Assembly: GCA_037447655.1 (NCBI GenBank)
Contig: JBBHKE010002776.1
Span: 50,708-65,883, forward strand
DNA: 15,176 bases
Direction: 5' to 3'
From: Zygnema cylindricum
Taxonomy: Eukaryota; Streptophyta; Zygnematophyceae; Zygnematales; Zygnemataceae
Shown here: in pieces, positions 8,364 to 13,842 of the stretch
Numbering within the stretch: position 1 is the first letter of the stretch
Layout: each line of letters begins with the position of its first letter
Position numbers and translations under genes: made by a program
Notes under the pieces: generated by a model
Told to the model about the DNA's origin: nothing
The model's database searches: none
The model's input: only the letters and a program-made list of their open reading frames with translations

Positions 8364-8940
8364 AAAATACAAATAATTATTTAATACAGGTCGTTATCAT
8401 GTAATTGCGTTTTAACAAACCTCGTAGTGCAAACGTCATAGTGACTATAAACTGTACGTTTTGCCAAATTATGTACAAATACCTTATTTACAGTAGAGGA
8501 TATTAGCGTGCCAAATTAGAGTACTTAAATAAATTAGAGTAAACTTCATAGTTGCAACAACTCTATCACATAAATAAGCGTTAATTACTCTATTTTTTTT
8601 TTTAGTTTTTGTACTCTAATTTTTCATTACTCTAATTACGATTCGCGGTGTACTGTTCTTCTTAACTTCCAAAAATTGCACTGACACATTCTAAATCAAA
8701 ACCTGTAAAACCCTTAGGGTCCTTTTGCATGTGCTAAAGTTACAATTATTTTCTGTCGTTTTCCTCCATAACTTGGAAAAAAACGAGAAAATCCGCAGCC
8801 GTACCAAAAAAATGAAATTAACACCGTACAAGTTGCGTTACCTTCCGACTTTAAATGTAGTGCAACTTGCCGTCTAGCGCGAAGCAATTTGTCGTCTAGC
8901 GCATTTCGACCCAATTTTGCGTCCTTCCAGCTCATCTTCA

Positions 8941-8984
8941 AACTTTATGTAAAATCACCTCGCGAGGTGATTTTAAATAAAGTT
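8941..8984. repeat. 44-bp palindrome with perfect 24-bp core
   Basis: The core at 8951-8974 (AAAATCACCTCG followed by its exact reverse complement) has no spacer. It is flanked after two mismatched bases by AACTTTAT (8941-8948) and its complement ATAAAGTT (8977-8984). A weaker continuation (CTCAT / ATGAG) lies outside. It could extrude as a cruciform or mark the fold-back point of an element. Confidence 0.9.
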
Positions 8985-9437
8985 CTATGAGGTAAACAAA
9001 TAAGCAAATGCTGTCGTACGTGCTGGAAGTTTTTTACAATTTTTGAGCGCGGAGTACCAAAAAAAACCCACCGCACGTTTCCAGCCTGTGCGTGACTTTT
9101 TCCCGTGCGCTTTTTTCCGTACAGGGGCCGTGGAGGAAGTTTCGACCAACGGACGCCATTTCGCAAAAGCGAAGTCCGTGAAAGCGCCTCTCTTTCTTTC
9201 CCTCTCCCACTAGCGCGTCTACCTCACAATTCTTGCAATGAAAAAAGGCAAGAAAGGTATCGAATGAAAGATCTATAAAAAATGTTTCTTTTTGCTGTCT
9301 TTTAGCTTATTTTGGTGGCAAGTAGAGTGAGAACGGATGAAAAAACAAAATCGGTAAACCATGGCGGAATGTTTTGAAATTTATGACGTCGACGCTATCA
9401 TAAGTACGCGTGACGTCAAAATGTCACAAACCTTAAA

Positions 9438-9564
9438 CATCTACAATGTCACAAGTAGCTAGACGTCTACAACCGTCTCTATTTTGTAAACTTTATCAAT
9501 TGTCGCGAGTTTTGTACGCGTCTACAATCGTCACAAATTACACCCACGTCTACATCCGTCACAA
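9438..9564. repeat. Four spaced copies of a CGTCTACAAYCGTCACAA motif
   Basis: Copies lie at 9438-9454, 9464-9479, 9519-9536 and 9547-9564, with a few differences each. Spacings are unequal (10, 39 and 10 nt), and each close pair is separated by about 10 nt. All copies have the same orientation. They lie near the right end of the possible 8714-9680 element, so they could be sub-terminal binding sites, but no function is shown. Confidence 0.65.
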
Positions 9565-9728
9565 TCTAAAGTTACGATTTCATTTCTTTACATACGAATG
9601 CTCTGAAAGTTGTATGGAGAATCTTCGTTAAAAAACAAAGTAACAAGACTAAGTTTCGGTTACATGCGAAAGTACCCTAACTCGCAATCCTAAGTGACGC
9701 AGACGACGAAACGTGACAGCGCACTGTA

Positions 9729-10308
9729 TTATAATCATAGTTCAAAAGTAGGCGTTTTTATGGTAGGCCTTTGGTAGGTGCAAAAAGCTTGGCACAAAAC
9801 TCGCGCAACGTAGGCACTGTATGGGTGTGTGCTGTGCACACCCCTGTACGAGCGTATGAATCTGACGTATGCTCATAGTACAACGCACGCCGCCGAACGA
9901 TTTTTTTTAGCGAACTGACACGACGATGACATTGCGCGGGAAAAAAAAACAGGAAAAAAAAAAACCGCGGTGAATGCACGATAGTCCGTCGTAGAGATTG
10001 TGTTATGGGCTTTCATGTGATCTTCTTAGATCGTTACTTTCATCAACGACCGTCGGATCGTCCAAATCGACGGTTTAAATAAAAGTCGCTCAAAACTCAC
10101 AGAAAAAGATTTTTTCTCCGTTTTCAAATTTAGACATGGACGGTTAATTCTCTATCGATCCATGTGCAACTCAACCCTGTTACTATTTTATTTCATTTTG
10201 CGGCCAATATAATATGGGTCTTAACTCTTAAGGTAGTATTGTAAAATTTACGTACAATAGGCATATTGTATGGGTGTACTGTCACCTACTTTTGAACTAT
10301 GATTATAA
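9729..10308. mobile_element. MITE-like element with perfect 24-bp terminal inverted repeats
   Basis: The 24 bases beginning TTATAATCATAGTTCAAAAG at 9729 are matched exactly, inverted, at 10285-10308. The outermost TTATAA is itself palindromic, so it may be a duplicated target (TTATAA or TA) rather than part of the terminal repeat. The 580-bp element has no coding capacity and an internal GGGTGTG/CACACCC inverted repeat near 9823-9843. I cannot assign a superfamily. It ends about 520 bp before the start codon of the secreted-protein gene. Confidence 0.8.
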
Positions 10309-10660
10309 TTTTTAAGATACGAATTGTGGAACTGAGCGTACATCTATCGCATAACCGTGGGTTTCTTTAGAGTGTACGATTTTGTACGATTTTGTACGAA
10401 TATTATGGACGGTTATTCACCGGCTTGAGGTATTCACATGGAAATCGTAAATAAATATTACAGTCCTATGCTCGGATTGACTGACTGGTCCCTAGGTACG
10501 AAACCGTACTGTACGTTTGTACTTTTGTACTTGTCAGAATCAATCGTTGAAAAAAGTGATGATTTGTCGCAGTAACCGTTGTGCTGCGCTGACGCGGAGA
10601 CTTTGACCTAATTTATCTTTAACACTGGCAGCTATAGATAGCTTGAAAAAACTGCAGGAA
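10309..10660. other. Gene-free stretch upstream of the secreted-protein gene
   Basis: No coding region is seen. GTACGATTTT is repeated in tandem with period 10 at 10374-10403 (two full copies and a partial third). GTAC-containing words are frequent around 10496-10530. It could hold the distal promoter of the downstream gene, but no specific site can be named. Confidence 0.5.
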
Positions 10661-10805
10661 AATCTCGTATAAATGAATCTTGTTTGTCAAGGGAAGTCAA
10701 GAAGCTTAGAAGAATAAGTTTCGTGTGAATGAATATTTTTTGTAAAGAGAAGTTAAGAAGCTTGGAAAAATAAGAAAATTTCGTGTGAATTAATATTTTT
10801 TTTAA
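10661..10805. repeat. Degenerate tandem triplication with AAGAAGCTT...GAATATTTTTT units
   Basis: Unit 1 at about 10686-10741 and unit 2 at about 10742-10802 align along their length (AAGAAGCTT, then TTTCGTGTGAAT, then AATATTTTTT). A partial earlier unit lies at about 10661-10690. The array occupies the presumed promoter or 5' untranslated region, 30-170 bp before the start codon at 10832. Confidence 0.75.
10668..10674 (+). promoter_or_regulatory. Candidate TATA box of the secreted-protein gene
   Basis: TATAAAT lies 158 nt before the ATG at 10832. If used, transcription would start about 30 nt downstream and give a 5' untranslated region of roughly 130 nt spanning the tandem triplication. The region is AT-rich, so the match may be fortuitous. 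Confidence 0.35.
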
Positions 10806-10831
10806 AGAAATTTTTTGCTAGTGACCTTCTA

Positions 10832-10904
10832 ATGGCTCACGTTTTGGTCGGTATTTTTGTCTGCGCGGTATTTTTGTCGGTACTCGCACGAGAATCTTCG
10901 GCTG
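10832..10904 (+). CDS. Exon 1: signal peptide
   Basis: ATG at 10832 opens 24 codons plus one base, ending at a GTGAGA donor (10905). The peptide is a textbook secretion signal: MAH, then a hydrophobic core of about 15 residues (VLVGIFVCAVFLSVL), then ALA-type cleavage context (Val at -3, Ala at -1) before Arg-Glu-Ser-Ser-Ala. The base after ATG is G, which is favourable, but C at -3 is not. The exon ends in phase 1, exactly the phase the next exon needs. The 5' limit of the transcribed exon is unknown. Confidence 0.65.
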
Positions 10905-13798
10905 GTGAGAGGGAAAATATCTGATTTTGATATTGCAGAGGATATATTGCTGATTGTTAACTTAATATTTGATGTAATTATGTCGAAATTTCATGCCACT
11001 GCAATTTTTGGTGTCATGGATGATAGAAATGCTACATGTATTTTTTTACAATGAAAGTAAAACTCATAAATTCTGCAATTTAAAATGTTAGCACATGAGG
11101 ACATAGTTTCTTGTTTTTTTTATTATATGCGTATTCTGAAGGTAACGTACATGGCGTGTTCAATGTTTGTGAATGATTGCCAAATTGAAGGTAAATTGAA
11201 GTTGTTAAAATATCCTGGTCTGTTTGATTGAAGCTCAAATTGTCTATGTTTATGGAAACTTGGATATCACTATTCATGTTGATACTAATTCTGGTCCCAA
11301 TGTTGTCCAAAAATAATAATAAACTGTCTTATTGACGAAAAATAAGGCCAAACCAAGCTTGTACAAACATATAGATTTGATGTTGTGTTCATGTCCATGG
11401 TAGTGTCGAAGTCCATCTACATGGCAACGTCAATGTTGATACCAATGCCATTGTGAATTCCAGTGTGAACGTTGATGTTAATTTATAATGTTACTGGCAA
11501 TCTCAACGTCAACCTCAATGTTATTGTCAGTGACTATCGCATTGTCATCTTAATGTCAATGCCAGTGGCACTGTTGATATTTACACCTTAGTCACTGTGA
11601 ATATTAGTGTTGTGTATCGGCAAGAAATTTCCTTATCGGCGATATGTGGAAAAACATAGTACGCTATATAATAGTACTTTATGATATACATTGTTTTTTT
11701 TACTGTATATAGCGTGGCATGTCACGTGTAACAAACTGTTCCGTACTCTGCGTAAGGGAATAACGGCGGTTCAGTACGACGGCATAAACCGTACACCCGT
11801 ACGGTAAAAACCGTACAATTATCGCCGATAGTTATTCGTACCGGTGTTATCGCGATAAAAAACCGATATGATCGGTCTTTTATCGGCGATAACACCGGTG
11901 TCGATATATCGTGCCAATTTATCGATTATCGGCAAGCCAAAAAAAGGTACATATTGATTATTGGCAAAACTCTGCCGATGCACAACACTAGTGAATATCC
12001 TGGTCAATGTCAATGATAAATGCCTATGTTAATATTAAGGTCTATGTCAATACCAATGTCAATTTGGATGTCAATGTCAATGCCTGAGTCAATGTCAATG
12101 TCAATCCCTGAGTCAATATCTATGCCAAAGCCAGTACCAGTGTCAATGCCAATGCCACGGGAATACCAATGTCCATGCTGATACCAATGCCAATGTCAAT
12201 GTCTACTTCAATGCTTATGTCAATGTCAAGGACTGTGTCAGTTTCAATGTCAACATATGTACACAAATGACAATGCGATGCCAATGTCAATGCCAATATA
12301 TATGTGTGTTATGGCAATGTTGAATCAATGTTCATGTCTATGTCAATGCCAATGTCGAAGGCAACGAGTACATTAATGTCATTGGAACCTTTGTCAAGGC
12401 CAATGCATATGTCAACAACAATGCTTTGTCAATGTTAACTTGGGATGCCTTTGACCACGGCCTTATGAATGCCATCGGCAATGCCAATGTCAATGTCATT
12501 GTTAGTCTGGCTGTTGATGCATGGCATCAACGCTGAAATTTTTGACAATGTAGTTTTAATGGCATGTAATGCTGCTTAACATGTCAGAAGGTAATAATTT
12601 GATGTCAATGTAGATGTGAATGTCCATGCCATAATGATGTAGATGTGGATGTGGAGGCAAATTTCTCTTTGAGTGCATGAAACGAGACTAGTGAAGTAAT
12701 CACTATTTTTCCAGTTTAGCGACAGCACAAAAAAGGGATGATAAATTAAGATTTGTAATGGAGAACAATTGTTTGTATAGAAACTGTAACAGGATCTGAT
12801 GGGAAATTTTTGGTGATTGTGTTTTTTTCCAGCTTCTCCCCCTGTAAAACCACCAGGTAAGCTCTTTTTTAGTGTGGATTCAAATTCATACATGCACTCA
12901 TATTCCTGTTTTGTGCGGTTTCTTTTGTTCATTTTTCCATTTAGGTGTGTGAGAGGGAGAGGGGGGAGGGGGGAGGGGAGGGAGGGAGGAGGGGGAGGGA
13001 GGGAGGAGGGAGGGGGGGGGGGAGGGAGAGGGAGAGGGAGAGGTAGAGGGAGAGGGAGAGGGTAAATTTGTTTAGAATGGGATCGAGAATATGGATAAGA
13101 AAGACAAATAATACATTCAAATGGAATAAGAATTAGAAGAAAAGTTATTGGAGTCCACATTGTTTTTTTGCTCTCCGCAAATACCATTATTTTCTTTTTT
13201 ACGAATCCTTTTCCAAATTTTTCACCCTAGTTGTGGATAAACCGTTTTTTTTTTGTCATTTACATTAACTCCTTCAGAAAGTTTTCCTTTTGAAGTTGCT
13301 ATCATGAACAGTAAATTAGGTTAAACTCTCAACACTCTGCTTCCCTCTCTCTCTCCGTCTCTTTCTTGTTCTCCCTCTCTCTCTCCCTCTCCCTCTCCCT
13401 CTCCCGCTCCCTCTCCCTCTCCCTTGCCAGGATGTTCCGTTGCCTACAACAGTACGGATGTCCCTAATTATTTTGTTTTCAGTTACACTATTTTTCCCGC
13501 CTTGTTCGAATTCAAAGGAAGTGTTCTCCTCAACGGAATCGATGACGGAAACACAACTTTCCGTTGTTCCGTTCTTTGTAAATCGTCGAATTACGGTTTC
13601 TATGTGAAAGGGAGAGAGTGGAATACCGTTGCAAATTGTTATTGTATCACAAAGGAACCAAATTATAACGAAAAAAAATGTTGTCAAATAGGAGAATTTT
13701 ATGGAAAAACTTGTCCGATACAAAAAGGTAAAAGGATTATGAAAAAAATGAAAAGAACAAAAAAAAAAAAAAAAAAAAACAAAAAAAAAACAAAAAAG

Positions 13799-13842
<44 letters not shown>

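Larger units (their letters stand above)
2189..8650. mobile_element. CACCGC-ended inverted-repeat DNA element, split by the copia insertion
   Basis: A perfect 24-bp inverted repeat starting CACCGCGAATCGTAATTAGA lies at 2189-2212, with its complement at 8627-8650. With one mismatch it extends six bases further out (2183 and 8656). Without the copia insertion the element would be about 500 bp. Both sub-terminal regions repeat ATTAGAGTA / TACTCTAAT (near 2204, 2214, 8514, 8532, 8611, 8627), a layout typical of transposase sub-terminal sites. A CTCTATCACAT motif also occurs on both sides in the same orientation (about 2245-2255 and 8560-8570). The right end is followed by TA and the left preceded by AA, so a TA target duplication with one mutation is possible. 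It has no coding capacity, so it is a MITE-like passenger. Confidence 0.75.
8714..9680. mobile_element. Possible inverted-repeat element with TTAGGGT ends
   Basis: The left sequence TTAGGGTCCTTTTGCATGT (8714-8732) matches the reverse complement of 9662-9680 at 17 of 19 positions. The enclosed 967 bp has no convincing coding region; two minus-strand frames of about 75 codons look like noise. It contains a long palindrome at 8941-8984 and a set of spaced CGTCTACAA repeats. I find no clear target-site duplication, so the transposon reading is tentative. Confidence 0.4.
10905..12832 (+). other. Intron 1 (1,928 bp), repeat-filled
   Basis: Predicted from the GTGAGA donor at 10905 and the TTTTTTTCCAG acceptor ending at 12832. 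Most of it is a degenerate hexamer minisatellite with a hAT-like MITE inside it. A small phase-1 exon could be hidden here. The best alternative acceptor, TGATATTGCAG at about 10928-10938, would make an intron of only about 34 nt and was not adopted. Confidence 0.55.
12857..13430 (+). other. Intron 2 (574 bp) with facing GA and CT microsatellites
   Basis: GTAAGC donor and CCCTTGCCAG acceptor. The GA-rich tract (12949-13062) and the CT-rich tract (13335-13427) are reverse complements of one another in kind and could pair in the pre-mRNA. The CT tract also serves as the polypyrimidine tract of the acceptor. Confidence 0.65.

Noticed and set aside
8714-9166. Two minus-strand frames of about 75 codons on either side of the palindrome
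   Set aside because: No domain, unremarkable composition, and they end at inverted-repeat structures rather than at gene signals.
9438-9564. CRISPR-like array
   Set aside because: Only four imperfect 16-18 bp copies with unequal spacers in a eukaryotic context, and no cas genes.
10939-11054. Possible exon 2 after TGATATTGCAG in the first intron
   Set aside because: It would leave an intron of about 34 nt and needs a weak GTGTCA donor; the peptide has no cysteine or proline pattern.
12576-13187. 203-codon minus-strand frame
   Set aside because: It runs through the GA microsatellite and opposite micro-exon 2. The middle is a Pro/Leu/Ser artefact of the repeat.
13316-13723. 135-codon minus-strand frame opposite the cysteine-rich exon
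   Set aside because: It is the shadow of exon 3. The plus-strand reading has conserved-looking cysteine spacing and correct splice borders.
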